Assembly (NCBI RefSeq): GCF_003596405.1
Contig: NZ_QYUR01000006.1
Span: forward strand, 434,001-498,000
DNA length: 64,000 nt
Direction of reading: 5' to 3'
DNA from: Pseudomonas cavernicola
GTDB taxonomy: Bacteria; Pseudomonadota; Gammaproteobacteria; Pseudomonadales; Pseudomonadaceae
Part shown: piece after piece, positions 1-9,895 of the stretch
How the letters are laid out: each line of letters begins with the position of its first letter
Position numbering within the stretch: the first letter of the stretch is position 1
Notes under the pieces: generated by a model
Database searches by the model: none
Told to the model about the DNA's origin: nothing
The model's input: only the letters and a program-made list of their open reading frames with translations
Program-made: the position numbers and the translations under genes

Positions 1-1665
1 CGCGCCGATTTACAGCGCGCGCTGATGCTGTGGCCTGAACTGGAAGCCTTCGCCAACGAATTGTTGACGCAGTACATCGCCATTCATCCCGGCTTCCAGC
101 GCCTCGTGTTCGCCGACGGGCGGGTGGTGCTGACGCTGCTGATTGGCGATGCCCTGGAGATGCTGCCGGAGCTGGATGCCCAGGTCGACGCCTGGTTTCT
201 CGACGGCTTCGCCCCCGCGAAAAACCCCGACATGTGGACGCCCGAACTGTTCACCCAACTCGCCCGGCTCTCCACCGCGGACACCACCCTGGGCACCTTC
301 ACCAGCGCCGGCTTTGTGCGCCGCGCGCTGAAAGACGCGGGTTTTCACATACGCCGGGTGCCCGGCCTGGGGCACAAGTGGGAAGTGTTGAAAGGCCGCT
401 TTAGCGGCGAACTGAGTAAGACAGCTAAACCCTGGTTCGCCCGCCCCAGCTTTGTTGCCCCCACACGCTCAGCACTGGTGATCGGCGCAGGCCTCGCCGG
501 GTGCGCAAGCGCAGCCAGCCTGGCGGCGCGCGGCTGGCAGGTACAGTTGCTGGAACGCCACGCCGAGTTGGCGCAAGAGGCCTCCGGTAACCCGCAGGGC
601 GTGCTCTATCTCAAGCTGTCAGCCCATGGCACGACGCTGTCACGGCTGATCGTCAGCGGCTTTGGCCATACTCGGCGCCTACTGGAACGCATGCAGCGTG
701 GCATCGATTGGGATGCCTGCGGCGTGCTGCAACTGGCTTTCGATGACAAGGAAACCGAGCGCCAAGCGCAACTGGCCAACGCCTTCCCGAATGACCTCCT
801 GCAGAACCTAAGCCAGACAGACGCGCAAACGCGCGCCGGCGTCAGCCTGTCCGCCGGCGGCCTGTATTACCCCGAGGCCGGCTGGGTGCATCCGCCGGCA
901 CTCTGTCGCCTGCTGGCCACTCACCCGAACATCAGCCTGCAGCCACATCAAGAAGCACTGGAACTGCGCCGCGCAGGTGAGCTGTGGCAAGCCTGGGCCG
1001 GCGATCAGTTACTCGCCAGCGCGGCGGTTGTGGTGCTAGCCGGCGCCGCCGAAATCCGCCGCTTCCCGCAGAGTGCCGGGCTGCCGCTGAAACGCATTCG
1101 CGGGCAAATTACCCGCCTCGTGGAAACCACCGAAAGCGCCGCGCTACGCACCGTGGTTTGCGCCGAAGGTTATGTCGCGCCGGCTCGCCTGGGTGAGCAC
1201 ACCCTTGGCGCCAGCTTCGACTTCAAGAGCGACGACCTGACCCCGAGCGCCGCCGAGCACGCCAGCAACCTCGAGTTGCTACGGGAAATCTCTGCGGATT
1301 TAACTCAGCGTCTGCATGCTGAGCAACTCGATCCCGCCACGCTTGCCGGCCGCGCCGCCTTCCGCTGCACCAGCCCGGATTACCTACCCATCGTCGGCCC
1401 ACTGGCGGACCGTGCAGCCTTTGCCAACGCGTATGCGGTGCTGGGCAAAGACGCCCGGCAAACCCCGGACATCCCCTGCCCCTGGCTGGATGGTTTGTAC
1501 GTCAACAGCGGCCAAGGCTCGCGCGGGCTGATCACCGCGCCGCTGTCTGGCGAACTGCTGGCCGCTTGGATCGATAACGAACCGCTACCCGTACCCCGAG
1601 ACGTCGCCGAAGCCTGCCACCCCAATCGCTTTGCCTTGCGCGAACTGATCCGCGGCAAGAAGTAA
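1..1665 (+). CDS. mnmC: MnmC, bifunctional tRNA wobble-uridine modification enzyme (5' end outside window)
   Basis: The reading frame is open from base 1, so the gene starts upstream. MnmC finishes the mnm5(s2)U34 modification of tRNA: a C-terminal FAD domain removes the carboxymethyl group and an N-terminal SAM methyltransferase domain adds the methyl group. What remains of the N-terminal domain includes the DGFAPAKNPDMW motif typical of it. A Rossmann FAD-binding motif (VIGAGLAGC) follows near position 480, and the C-terminal end carries the conserved NSGQGSRGL stretch. About 555 residues are present, against roughly 650-690 in the family, so only about the first 100-130 are missing. It is a cytoplasmic enzyme. 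No frameshift or missing motif is seen. The product call is secure. Confidence 0.95.
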   Translation, partial: RADLQRALMLWPELEAFANELLTQYIAIHPGFQRLVFADGRVVLTLLIGDALEMLPELDAQVDAWFLDGFAPAKNPDMWTPELFTQLARLSTADTTLGTFTSAGFVRRALKDAGFHIRRVPGLGHKWEVLKGRFSGELSKTAKPWFARPSFVAPTRSALVIGAGLAGCASAASLAARGWQVQLLERHAELAQEASGNPQGVLYLKLSAHGTTLSRLIVSGFGHTRRLLERMQRGIDWDACGVLQLAFDDKETERQAQLANAFPNDLLQNLSQTDAQTRAGVSLSAGGLYYPEAGWVHPPALCRLLATHPNISLQPHQEALELRRAGELWQAWAGDQLLASAAVVVLAGAAEIRRFPQSAGLPLKRIRGQITRLVETTESAALRTVVCAEGYVAPARLGEHTLGASFDFKSDDLTPSAAEHASNLELLREISADLTQRLHAEQLDPATLAGRAAFRCTSPDYLPIVGPLADRAAFANAYAVLGKDARQTPDIPCPWLDGLYVNSGQGSRGLITAPLSGELLAAWIDNEPLPVPRDVAEACHPNRFALRELIRGKK

Positions 1666-1855
1666 GCCCGCCCAACCGGCACAAGGCTTGCTCGCTTTAG
1701 CCAGCAACTGGAGCACGGCGCGAGCCCCGCGTGCTAACCGTCGACAGCCTGAAAACGACACTTGAAGGCCGGCCGGCATAAGGGCACAGTGCCAGACATA
1801 AGGCGAGGGGAGCAGCACCGTTAGCCCCTCCAGATAACAACAATGAGATTTGCGG

Positions 1856-4618
1856 ATGCCTCGAATTTGTCTGGCGTTGCTGCTGCTCTTGCTCACCGGG
1901 CCCGCCTGGGCTTGGGCCTGGTTGCCCGCACCGCTGAACCAGGATGAGCTGCGCCTGTCACTCGGCCCTTACATGGGCTACCTCGAAGATCGCCACGGCA
2001 GTTTCACCCTCGAGGACGTCCGCGCCTTGCCTGATACGGACTTCCGACCGGTCACCGGCGATCACGCCAACCTCGGCAAGAACAGCTCGGTCTGGTGGTT
2101 CAAGGTACAGCTGCTCAACAGCCGCGCACATGACTTGGCCGGCTATCTGGAAGTCAATTACCCGCTGCTCGACCGCCTGCAGGTCTACCTGCTCAAACCG
2201 GATGGCCAGCTCCAAGAGCAGGAAAGCGGCGACAGCTTCGCCTTCTCGCAGCGACCGGTACAGGTGCGCAATTTCTGGTTTCCAGTCAGCCTGCCAGCAG
2301 GCAGCAGTACCCTGCTGATCCGCGTGGAAACCACCAGCACAGTATTTGTACCGCTGTTCTTCAGCACCTACGGCGCCAGCGCCGCCGCCCAGGAAAGCCT
2401 GATGGGCGTTAATGGCGCCTTCTATGGCGTGCTGTTCGCCATGTTCTGCTACAACCTGTTTCTGTTTCTATCGCTACGCGAGCCGGCGTATTTCTGGTAT
2501 CTGATTTACAACCTGAACATCGGCCTGTTCACCGCCTGCTTCGATGGCACCCTGTTCAAACTGCTGCCCGAGCATGTCGCCCTGCAATCGGTGAGCATCT
2601 ACATCCTGATGTTCCTGCACTGCTTCAGCGCCACCCAGTTCAGCCGGCACTTTCTGCATACTCGGCACCATTTCCCGCGCCTCGATCTGGGCCTGCGCCT
2701 GTTTATGCTGGCCATCTTCGGCTGCCTAGTGTCCCTGCCGCTGATCGGCCTACAAGCCTGGAACATCCTCGCCAGCCTGACCGTACTGGCCGTCTCCGTC
2801 ATCCTCCTGCTCAGCGGTGCCTACGTCTGGCGCAGGGGTTTGCGCTATGGCTCCTACTACATCCTGGCCTGGGGCATTCTGCTGGTCTCGTTCATCATCG
2901 CCACCAGTGGCTCTCTAGGTATCGAGCTGTTCGGTATCTACGGCGCGACGGTGATCAAAGTCGGCGTCACTATTGAGCTGATCACCCTCTCCATCGGTCT
3001 CGCCGATCGGATCAATCGGCTCAAAGAGGAAGGCTTCCACTCACGCCAAGCCGCCGAGCAGTCGGAGATCGAGAACCAGGCCAAGAGCCGCTTCCTGGCC
3101 AAGATGAGCCATGAGATCCGCACGCCGCTGAACGGCGTGCTGGGCATGCTGCAACTGCTCAAAAGCACGCCGCTGGACCGTAGCCAACGCTTCTATGTCG
3201 ACACCATCGCCAGCTCGGGCAGCTCACTGATGGCGGTGATCAACGACATTCTCGACTACGCGCGGATCGAGTCCGGCAAGCTGAGTTTGGAACATATCGA
3301 CTTCGACCTCGAAGTGCTGCTCTCCGACACCCTCAGCCTGTTTACCGCCCAGGCCCTGGAGAAACACCTGCGCCTCTACGTCAGCCTCGAGGGCGGCGTA
3401 CCGCGACGCATCCAGGGTGATCCGACGCGGCTGAAACAGGTACTGATGAACCTCTTGAGCAATGCCCTGAAGTTCACCGCCGAAGGTCATGTGGCCGTCA
3501 ACGTCTGCCGCCGTCGCGATAGCCAGGGCGCAGCGCATCTGGTCTTCGCCATCAGCGACAGCGGCATCGGCATTCCTGAAGAGGCGCTGACCCAGCTGTT
3601 CGAGTCCTTCGCCCAAGGCGATTCCAGCACCACCCGCCGTTACGGTGGCAGCGGCCTCGGCCTGGCCATCAGCAAGGAGCTGGTGGAAATGATGGGCGGC
3701 CATATCGAAGTACAGAGCACGCCAGGCCAGGGCACCCGCTTCGCCTTCGATGTAGCGCTGCCCGACAGCGACGAACCAGCGGATGAGTTGAGCCAATTGC
3801 TCAAGGGGCGCACCGCCCTGCTCACTTCGCTGGACGGCCTCGGCCTCGATGCCCTCAGCCGGCTGCTCGGGCGCTGGGGTATGCGCACCGAGCGCTGCCA
3901 AAACCCACAGCGCCTACACGACTACCTCGACGATTTCGCCGTCTCTCCGCTGCTGGTGCTGATGTCGCCCTGGCCTGGCAGCGTGGCGCACTGGCTGGAC
4001 TCGCTGCGCCCACGCCTGCAACCCGGCCAACGCGTACTGCTGCTGTGCCCACCCGAACAGTGCCAACAACTGCCGACCAGCGACGGCCTGCGCCTGCTCA
4101 ACCTGGCCCAGCCGGTGGCCGTAACGCCCTTGCGCGAGGCGCTGTTAGAGCTTTACCAAGAACGTCGGACAGAACCCCGCCCGCCAACCAGCGAAATCCA
4201 CAGTGCTAGCGGCACGACGCCATGCATCCTGGTCGCCGAGGACAATCCGGTGAACCAATTAGTAGTGCAGGGCTTTTTGAAGAAACGCGGCTACATCGTG
4301 CGCCTGGTGACCAACGGCCTGGCCGCCGTCAGCGAATACAACCGCAACCCCGCCGCCATTCAACTGATCCTGATGGACTGCGAAATGCCCGAGATGGATG
4401 GCTTCGAAGCCACCCGGCAGATCCGTCGATTGGAGCGCAACAAGCAGCTAACGGCAGTACCGATCATCGCACTAACCGCCCACATCCTCGATGAACACCG
4501 GCAGCTTGGCGCCGACGCCGGTATGGACGACTTCCTCGGCAAGCCACTGGACAGCAAACTGCTGTACGGCACCCTGGATCGCTACCTGCTCAGCCAGCCG
4601 CTGGAAACCTCCAGCTAA
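1856..4618 (+). CDS. 7TMR-DISM hybrid sensor histidine kinase
   Basis: This is an inner-membrane hybrid sensor kinase of about 920 residues. Order of parts: signal peptide (1-22); periplasmic 7TMR-DISM extracellular domain, a carbohydrate-binding-like fold (about 25-165); seven transmembrane helices (about 185-385); HisKA with the phosphorylatable His in [12 protein letters not shown] (about 415-480); HATPase with DSGIGIP and GGSGLGLAI (about 525-640); a poorly conserved pseudo-receiver stretch (about 655-765); and a C-terminal receiver with EDNP, the phospho-acceptor Asp in [11 protein letters not shown], and a conserved Lys in FLGKP. I chose the ATG at 1856; a TTG two codons upstream is possible. 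No cognate response regulator is adjacent, so it may signal to an orphan Hpt protein or regulator. The ligand cannot be read from the sequence. Confidence 0.9.
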   Translation: MPRICLALLLLLLTGPAWAWAWLPAPLNQDELRLSLGPYMGYLEDRHGSFTLEDVRALPDTDFRPVTGDHANLGKNSSVWWFKVQLLNSRAHDLAGYLEVNYPLLDRLQVYLLKPDGQLQEQESGDSFAFSQRPVQVRNFWFPVSLPAGSSTLLIRVETTSTVFVPLFFSTYGASAAAQESLMGVNGAFYGVLFAMFCYNLFLFLSLREPAYFWYLIYNLNIGLFTACFDGTLFKLLPEHVALQSVSIYILMFLHCFSATQFSRHFLHTRHHFPRLDLGLRLFMLAIFGCLVSLPLIGLQAWNILASLTVLAVSVILLLSGAYVWRRGLRYGSYYILAWGILLVSFIIATSGSLGIELFGIYGATVIKVGVTIELITLSIGLADRINRLKEEGFHSRQAAEQSEIENQAKSRFLAKMSHEIRTPLNGVLGMLQLLKSTPLDRSQRFYVDTIASSGSSLMAVINDILDYARIESGKLSLEHIDFDLEVLLSDTLSLFTAQALEKHLRLYVSLEGGVPRRIQGDPTRLKQVLMNLLSNALKFTAEGHVAVNVCRRRDSQGAAHLVFAISDSGIGIPEEALTQLFESFAQGDSSTTRRYGGSGLGLAISKELVEMMGGHIEVQSTPGQGTRFAFDVALPDSDEPADELSQLLKGRTALLTSLDGLGLDALSRLLGRWGMRTERCQNPQRLHDYLDDFAVSPLLVLMSPWPGSVAHWLDSLRPRLQPGQRVLLLCPPEQCQQLPTSDGLRLLNLAQPVAVTPLREALLELYQERRTEPRPPTSEIHSASGTTPCILVAEDNPVNQLVVQGFLKKRGYIVRLVTNGLAAVSEYNRNPAAIQLILMDCEMPEMDGFEATRQIRRLERNKQLTAVPIIALTAHILDEHRQLGADAGMDDFLGKPLDSKLLYGTLDRYLLSQPLETSS

Positions 4619-4689
4619 CAGCGAGGTTTTGGCCTTGCTTTACGACCTCAGAGCGCTAACATCGCCCAGCGTTTTGGAGAAGTGCCCTC

Positions 4690-4917
4690 GTGTTAATCCC
4701 CCAGCAGCTGTTAGAAGTCGACACCCTCACCCGTCTGATCGAAGACTTCGTCACCCGTGACGGCACCGACAATGGCGATGAAACCCCACTGGAAACTCGC
4801 GTTTTACGGGTTCGTCGCGCGCTGGATAAAGGCGAAGCGGTGATCGTGTTCGATCCGGAAAGCGAACAATGCCAGCTGGCAATGAAGCGCGACGTGCCTC
4901 GGGATTGGTTGCCCTGA
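4690..4917 (+). CDS. YheU-family (UPF0270) small protein
   Basis: A 75-residue protein starting MLIPQQLLEVDTLTRLIEDF, which fits the YheU/UPF0270 family (usual length 70-80 residues) along its whole length, including the conserved FVTRDGTD block and the GEAVIVF strand. The start is GTG. The function of the family is not established. It lies about 70 bases after the sensor-kinase gene, on the same strand, and could be co-transcribed; no terminator is evident between them. Confidence 0.85.
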   Translation: MLIPQQLLEVDTLTRLIEDFVTRDGTDNGDETPLETRVLRVRRALDKGEAVIVFDPESEQCQLAMKRDVPRDWLP

Positions 4918-4966
4918 CGGGATTGCAAGTCCCCGTAGGCCGGGTAGAGCGATAGCGAAACCCAGC

Positions 4967-5299
4967 CTACGATTGCGAGAAACGTGGGCCCAACAGAATG
5001 ATGCTCGCGCCCAGCACACAGAGCGCCGCCCCCAACCAATCACTGGCCAACGGCCGCGCTCGTTCGATCACGCCTAGCCAGAACAGCGAAGCAACGATAT
5101 AGATGCCGCCATAGGCCGCATATGCACGCCCGGCATAGGACGCTTCGACGCGGGTCAGCAGCACCGCGAACAGCGTCAGGCTGAACAGCCCAGGCGCCAG
5201 CCACCAGGCACTTTTGCCCATCCGCAGCCACATCCAGAAGACATAGCAGCCAGCAATCTCGAACAATGCGGCAAGGAAGAACCACAGGTAATTGAGCAT
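4967..5299 (-). CDS. YnfA family (UPF0060) small membrane protein
   Basis: A 110-residue inner-membrane protein with four predicted transmembrane helices, resembling small multidrug resistance proteins in size and layout. The conserved features of UPF0060 are present: [10 protein letters not shown] near the N-terminus and the [12 protein letters not shown] segment in the third helix. Transport has been suggested for the family but not shown. It converges with the upstream yheU-like gene; the two stop codons are about 50 bases apart. Confidence 0.88.
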   Translation of the reverse strand: MLNYLWFFLAALFEIAGCYVFWMWLRMGKSAWWLAPGLFSLTLFAVLLTRVEASYAGRAYAAYGGIYIVASLFWLGVIERARPLASDWLGAALCVLGASIILLGPRFSQS

Positions 5300-5386
5300 C
5301 CAGGGCTCTCTTGGTTAATTGCAATTTAGCGGGTGGGCATGGCGCACGCCTTGCCCAGCGAAAGGCCCGGCGATGGACAGTCCGCC

Positions 5387-5815
5387 CTAACCGCGTAAGC
5401 CGCCCTCATGCTCCCAGGCACAGCGCACGCGTAAGCCATCTTCCTGGGGGCTGTGAAAGCCCTTCTCCGACTCCCAGCGGAAGGTATGGGTGCCATTCAG
5501 TTCGGTTTCCAGGTGGACGACCGCACTACCCCAGTACAAACGCTTGAGCAGGGCCTCGAACTGTTCGACCCACAGACTCCACTCGTACTCCACCGCGCGG
5601 TAGCTCGCACCGAAGTGGATCACCTGCGTCTGGTACAGCCCTTCACCTGTTTGCTCGCAGAAAGAAAACATCTCCCGCCCGAGAAACGGCCAAGCCTCGC
5701 CATCGGGTAAAGCATTCAGCTCACGGTGGTTAGTCACACGCCGCAAGCGCCGCTGCTCCGGGTCGGCGGACGGCCAGTCACGGATACAGCCATAGACGAT
5801 GGATTCGGACTCCAC
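5387..5815 (-). CDS. conserved hypothetical protein, 142 aa
   Basis: A 142-residue soluble protein rich in aromatic and acidic residues, with no signal peptide or membrane segment. I do not recognise a named domain. The start is GTG (5813-5815, reverse strand). Codon use matches the neighbours, which supports a real gene. It lies directly upstream of the YnfA gene in the same direction, so it may be in the same transcription unit. Confidence 0.6.
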   Translation of the reverse strand: MESESIVYGCIRDWPSADPEQRRLRRVTNHRELNALPDGEAWPFLGREMFSFCEQTGEGLYQTQVIHFGASYRAVEYEWSLWVEQFEALLKRLYWGSAVVHLETELNGTHTFRWESEKGFHSPQEDGLRVRCAWEHEGGLRG

Positions 5816-5995
5816 GCGGGCACTCCAGGAAATGAAGGCAGCCTTCTAACACAGGACAAAGGCCTGGAAAACCTCTGCCTTATACAGCGATTTGCCAGAA
5901 CCGGGGTGAGTGGTAATTCAATCAGCGATTGGGGTCACTGAAATATGGCTTAAAGCAGCACGCGCGCGCCTACAGGAGTAAGCGGCGAGCGTCTG

Positions 5996-6053
5996 TGGGA
6001 GCGGATTTATCCGCGATGGGACCACAAAGCATCGCGGATAAATCCGCTCCTAC
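5996..6053. repeat. REP-like palindrome
   Basis: Two inverted arms, GGGAGCGGATTTATCCGCG at about 5997 and its near-exact complement ending GCTCCTAC at 6053, flank a 14-base centre. Each arm is itself partly palindromic (GCGGATTTATCCGC). The same unit occurs at 37974-38044, and related arms at 63602-63666. This is the layout of REP/BIME intergenic repeats common in Pseudomonas. It ends just before the group II intron. Confidence 0.8.
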
Positions 6054-6069
6054 GGCCCTTTCCAGCGTC

Positions 6070-6749
6070 ATCGGGTAGGAGGCGGGGTCACCCCCGCCGT
6101 CCTCCCACACCACCGTACGTACGGTTCCGTATACGGCGGTTCCTGCCTACTGACAAACTGCATCAGCGAGCTTGGTTTCGTTCGATGTGTCGCCCGCGTA
6201 GTCTAAGCACCCGGACAGGCTCTCGGGACTTCCGGCCCCTACCTCCTGATTGTCCAGGCCTCCGTATAAGGGAGCTTGTGCCTGCGACCCGCTCAGAGAG
6301 CACACCTGACTATCCGCTCATGGCAGGTTCAGCCCTTCATTGCTCCGGTTCCGAGCAACTACTACGGCCTCGGCTGACTTCTGCTCGCCCATCCCGTCAC
6401 CTCACGATGCCGGTAGCACATGGCAGGCGAACAGATCTCCCAGGGTAATTCGCGCGACCTTCCTGCTTATGCCTGTCGGATATACGTCGTAGCGTTCCGT
6501 GCAAGTATCGGGCTTTGGCAATTATGGCTACCTCACCCTGCTACGCCGCCTAATCCGCTTCCTGTTCGTCAGGCCAGCAGTTTGCCTTCGGCTTCCTTCA
6601 GATTCGCAGTCGCCCGCGACACCCTTGCCTTCAGCTAACACTTCCCCTTGCCGGGTGTGTAGAGGACTTCCACCTCCAAGTCATCCAGCTCACCACCACA
6701 GTGAGCCAGACAGCGCCAGTCACGGCGCTACGCGCCATGCCTGGCGCAC
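6070..6749 (-). mobile_element. ORF-less group II intron, copy 1 (group IIC-like)
   Basis: Read on the minus strand the element starts GTGCGCC at 6749, the GUGYG start of group II introns, and ends ACCCGAT at 6070, an AY end. Next to the 3' end is a domain VI-like hairpin: a GC-rich stem with a GTGA tetraloop and an unpaired A seven bases from the end (6070-6107). Before it is a 32-base domain V-like hairpin with a two-base bulge (6109-6140). The element is only 680 nt, so no reverse transcriptase/maturase is encoded. It follows the pit terminator (T-run, then ATG), where group IIC introns are known to insert. A CATAA at 6522-6526 (minus strand) could serve as EBS1 for the TTATG preceding the splice site. 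A copy with no visible difference lies at 23188-23867. Class assignment is by eye. Confidence 0.85.
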
Positions 6750-6752
6750 CAT

Positions 6753-6783
6753 AAAAAAAGCCCCGCACTAGGCGAGGCTTTTT
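6753..6783 (-). terminator. Rho-independent terminator of pit, intron target
   Basis: On the minus strand, AAAAAGCCTCGCC pairs with GTGCGGGGCTTTTT to give a GC stem followed by a T-run, 13 bases after the pit stop codon. The T-run leads directly into ATG and then the 5' end of the group II intron. Confidence 0.85.
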
Positions 6784-6795
6784 CAAAATTTCGAC

Positions 6796-8268
6796 TTACC
6801 CGAGCAGCTTGGTCGCCAGCCAGAACAAGCCCGCCGCCAAGGCCATCGACGTCGGCAAAGTCAGCACCCAGGCCAGCAGGATGGTGCGCACGGTACCGCC
6901 TTGCAGGCCGCTCTTGTTCGCGACCATGGTTCCGGCGACACCCGAGGACAGAACATGGGTAGTCGATACCGGCAGGCTGAACACGTTAGCCAAACCAATT
7001 GCGCAGGCTGCGGTGATCTGCGCAGACATGCCTTGGGCGTAAGTCATGCCTTGCTTGCCGATCTTCTCACCAACGGTCAGCACCACCCGCTTCCAACCGA
7101 CCATGGTGCCAATCCCCAAAGCCAGGGCGACCGCAAGGATGACCCAGAACGGCGAGTATTCGGTGGTAGCGGTCAGATCCTTGCGCAGCTTCTCCAGGTC
7201 GGCCTTCTCGCGCTTGTCCAGGCCTTGCAGCTTGCCAACCTTCTTCGCGGTGTCATCCAGGCAGAGCAGGTAGCGGCGGGTCTGGATGCGGCTTTCCGCC
7301 GGCAGCTCGTTGTAGTTCTGCACGCCTTCCAGGCCTTTCAGCAACGCGGCGATGGTCGGTTCGGTCAGCTTGGCGTCGCAGCGAAACTTCTTCGGCAGCT
7401 CAGTGCCGTTGTTCCTGCCGAGGGCCAGGTATTCGCTGAGGGTGGCGTGGTTACGTTCGTAGAACTGACTGAGGTGCACAGTGGCATCGCGGGTCCGCTC
7501 GATCTGGTAGGTGGTGCTGTTCAGATCCAGCACGAACTGGCTCGGTACAATGCCGATCAGCACCAACATGATCAGGCCGATGCCTTTCTGGCCATCGTTG
7601 GAGCCATGCACGAAGCTCACGGCCATGGCCGAAAGCACCAGCACCAGGCGATTCCAGAATGGTGGGTGCTTCTTGTCGTCGATCTCGCGGCGCTGTTCCG
7701 GGGTCTTGTGCATCTTCGACAACGGCCGCCACCAGCGCAGCGACAGCAGCAGCAGCGCGGCGACCATGAAACCGGCGGCCGGCGAGGCGACCAGGGAGAT
7801 GCCGATATCAATCGCCTTCTGCCAGTTGACCCCATCCGCCAACGGGATCTCGGTAATCAGCGCATTGGCCAGGCCAACCCCGAGGATCGAGCCGATCAAG
7901 GTGTGCGAGCTGGAGGCGGGAATGCCGAAATACCAGGTGCCTAGGTTCCAGGCGATGGCGGCGGCAAGCAGGGAGAACACCATGGCCAGGCCGTGGCCGG
8001 TATCGACATTGATCAACAGTTCCACCGGCAGCAGATGGACGATGGCATAAGCCACGCCGACGCCACCGAGCAGCACGCCGAGGAAATTGAACAGACCGGA
8101 AAGCATCACCGCCAGATGCGGCGGCATGGCTTTGGTATAGATGACCGTGGCCACCGCGTTGGCGGTGTCATGGAAACCATTGATGAATTCGAAGGTGAGG
8201 ACGAAGGCCAGGGCGAGTAACAAGCTCACGACGACCCAGGCATCAAGCCCGCTGAAGAATTCGAACAT
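6796..8268 (-). CDS. pitA: inorganic phosphate transporter, PiT family
   Basis: A low-affinity inorganic phosphate symporter of the PiT family, about 490 residues, in the inner membrane. Both PiT signature repeats are visible: GFHDTANAVATVI near the N-terminus with SSSHTLIGSILGVG, and in the second half HGSNDGQKGIG with PVSTTHVLSSGVAG. A hydrophilic stretch of about 125 residues between the two halves is predicted to be cytoplasmic, as in E. coli PitA. The open frame runs 54 codons further upstream, but the family N-terminus matches MFEFFSGLDAW at 8268, so I start there. The ribosome-binding site before this start is weak. A terminator follows the stop directly and hosts a group II intron. 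Confidence 0.92.
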   Translation of the reverse strand: MFEFFSGLDAWVVVSLLLALAFVLTFEFINGFHDTANAVATVIYTKAMPPHLAVMLSGLFNFLGVLLGGVGVAYAIVHLLPVELLINVDTGHGLAMVFSLLAAAIAWNLGTWYFGIPASSSHTLIGSILGVGLANALITEIPLADGVNWQKAIDIGISLVASPAAGFMVAALLLLSLRWWRPLSKMHKTPEQRREIDDKKHPPFWNRLVLVLSAMAVSFVHGSNDGQKGIGLIMLVLIGIVPSQFVLDLNSTTYQIERTRDATVHLSQFYERNHATLSEYLALGRNNGTELPKKFRCDAKLTEPTIAALLKGLEGVQNYNELPAESRIQTRRYLLCLDDTAKKVGKLQGLDKREKADLEKLRKDLTATTEYSPFWVILAVALALGIGTMVGWKRVVLTVGEKIGKQGMTYAQGMSAQITAACAIGLANVFSLPVSTTHVLSSGVAGTMVANKSGLQGGTVRTILLAWVLTLPTSMALAAGLFWLATKLLG

Positions 8269-8516
8269 GAAGGTTTTATGACCGGAACTGAAGGGGGCGC
8301 GATTATGCCAGATAAAGCCTGTGAGCAAATCCACAAACTGTCGGTTGGTAAAGCTAGCAGGCCAACTCGCTTCGCGTGCTTCGAAGGCAACAGCTCTAAA
8401 GCGGAGGTTTCTGATGCGTCGATACGACACATCAGAAACGCCTCATAACATCGACTCCACGGGGTCAACAGCGGCAAAGGCGCTGCGTTGGCCGGCGTTG
8501 CGCTTACTCTATGAAT

Positions 8517-9683
8517 TCAGCACGCTTTGCCCGGCCGTAGGCGCAGCTGCCAGGCCAGAACGCTCATCAGCAGCGCCAGACCCGTGAGTACCATAAAGGG
8601 CAACTGGTAATCGCCGGCCAGATCGCGGCCGAGGCCGGCCAGAATCGGGGTCAGGCTAGCCATGCTGTAACCGGCACAGAGCATCATCGCGGTCCAGCGA
8701 CTGACGGCCAGCGGCGTGTGCGCTTCGTACAACGGCAGTACCAGCGACAGTGCGAAGGAGCCGCTCAAACCAAAGCCCATCAACATCGCCCAGAACTCAG
8801 GTATGAAGGTCGGCATGAAGGTGATCATGCCCAGGCACAAGGCTGAAGACAGCCCACAAATCAGCAGCAGCTGAGAACGGTTATCGAAACGCTGCGCCAG
8901 CCAGGGCAACAGAAAGGCGCTCGGCAAACCGACCAGCATAAAGGTGCTGAACAGCGCATTACTGTGCAGCAGGGTGAAACCGGCTTCGTGATAACGCGCC
9001 ACCAGCCAGGTGGCCAAGGCGTAGAACAGACCGGCCTGGATGGCGAAAAACCCGGTGATCAGCCAAGCCCGCGACTCGCCCCACGGCAGACCGCCACTGG
9101 CACCGGCTTCGCTGGCGGTTTCGGCTTTATTCGGCAGACGCAGCCACAGCAGGAATGCGAACAAGGCCGGTAGCGCCCAGATCGCCAGGCCAAAGACCCA
9201 GCGATCACCCAGCAGTTGGGTTGCCGGTATGGTGAGCACCGCGCCAGCCGCACCGCCAATCGCCATGCTGAAGGAGTACCAGCCGACGATTTGACCAAGA
9301 TGTTCGACAAAATGCCGCTTCATGAACCCGGAGAGCAGCGGCCCGGCTATCGCGATACCGGCACCGATCACTATCGCGCTGCCGATCAGAATCAGGCTCG
9401 ACTGCCCGGCCAGGCGCAACAGCAAGGCCGCGCAGATCAATCCCAAGCAGGCTGCGATGGTCCGTTCCAGGCCGAAGCGCATTGCCAGACGCGGGGCCAG
9501 CGGGGCCAGTAGGCCCATGCACAACACTGGTAAGGCGGTGGTCAGGCTGATCAACCCACGGCTGAGCGCGAGTTCGTTGGCGATGCGCTCGATCAGCGGG
9601 GCAAGGGAGGTAATGCCGGGGCGCAAATTAATCGCCGCCAGCACCAGAGCCAGCAACAGCATGGCCCGAGATGCGGGTTTCAC
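8517..9683 (-). CDS. CynX/NimT-family MFS transporter
   Basis: A 388-residue protein with twelve predicted transmembrane helices. The start, MKPASRAMLLLALVLAAINL followed by RPGITSLAPL, is characteristic of the CynX/NimT subgroup of the major facilitator superfamily (cyanate and 2-nitroimidazole transporters). Substrate cannot be read from the sequence; the gene stands alone with no cyanase nearby. Export of a small toxic compound is a reasonable guess only. Confidence 0.85.
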   Translation of the reverse strand: MKPASRAMLLLALVLAAINLRPGITSLAPLIERIANELALSRGLISLTTALPVLCMGLLAPLAPRLAMRFGLERTIAACLGLICAALLLRLAGQSSLILIGSAIVIGAGIAIAGPLLSGFMKRHFVEHLGQIVGWYSFSMAIGGAAGAVLTIPATQLLGDRWVFGLAIWALPALFAFLLWLRLPNKAETASEAGASGGLPWGESRAWLITGFFAIQAGLFYALATWLVARYHEAGFTLLHSNALFSTFMLVGLPSAFLLPWLAQRFDNRSQLLLICGLSSALCLGMITFMPTFIPEFWAMLMGFGLSGSFALSLVLPLYEAHTPLAVSRWTAMMLCAGYSMASLTPILAGLGRDLAGDYQLPFMVLTGLALLMSVLAWQLRLRPGKAC

Positions 9684-9761
9684 AAGAACTCCAAGGGCTT
9701 ACGGCAAGCAGGCCGGGCCAGCCACCCTACTTCCCCGGCCAGCAGGAGGCAAGCCCGAGCA

Positions 9762-9895
9762 TAGGGTTGGGTTAGCCGCGAAGCGGCGTAGCCCACCAGA
9801 CGGATTGCCAGACGGCGCTCATGTATCGCCTAACAGGCTTTCTGGCCAGCCCCCCTGGGCTGATTGATGGGTTACGGCCTGCGGCTTAACCCACC
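9762..9895. repeat. inverted GGGTTAAGCC-type intergenic repeats
   Basis: Between the MFS and SDR genes are two related arms in opposite direction: AGGGTTGGGTTAGCCGCGAA at 9762 and its divergent complement (GCGGCTTAACCCACCCTATC) ending at the SDR stop codon. Each arm can form a local hairpin. This looks like a pair of REP-like units. The 212-base gap holds nothing else recognisable. Confidence 0.55.

Noticed and set aside
3224..3901. 225-codon minus-strand frame within the sensor kinase gene
   Set aside because: Shadow of the plus-strand gene, which has complete family motifs; a high-GC artefact.
6185..6771. Open frames of 70-90 codons inside the first intron, repeated in the second copy
   Set aside because: They run against or across the ribozyme sequence, have no ribosome-binding sites and no family similarity; identity between copies reflects the repeat, not coding selection.
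9820..9890. CGCCTAACAGGC near 9826 as another attC site
   Set aside because: No matching GTTRRRY box at the right distance and no inner L boxes; more likely part of the REP-like repeat.
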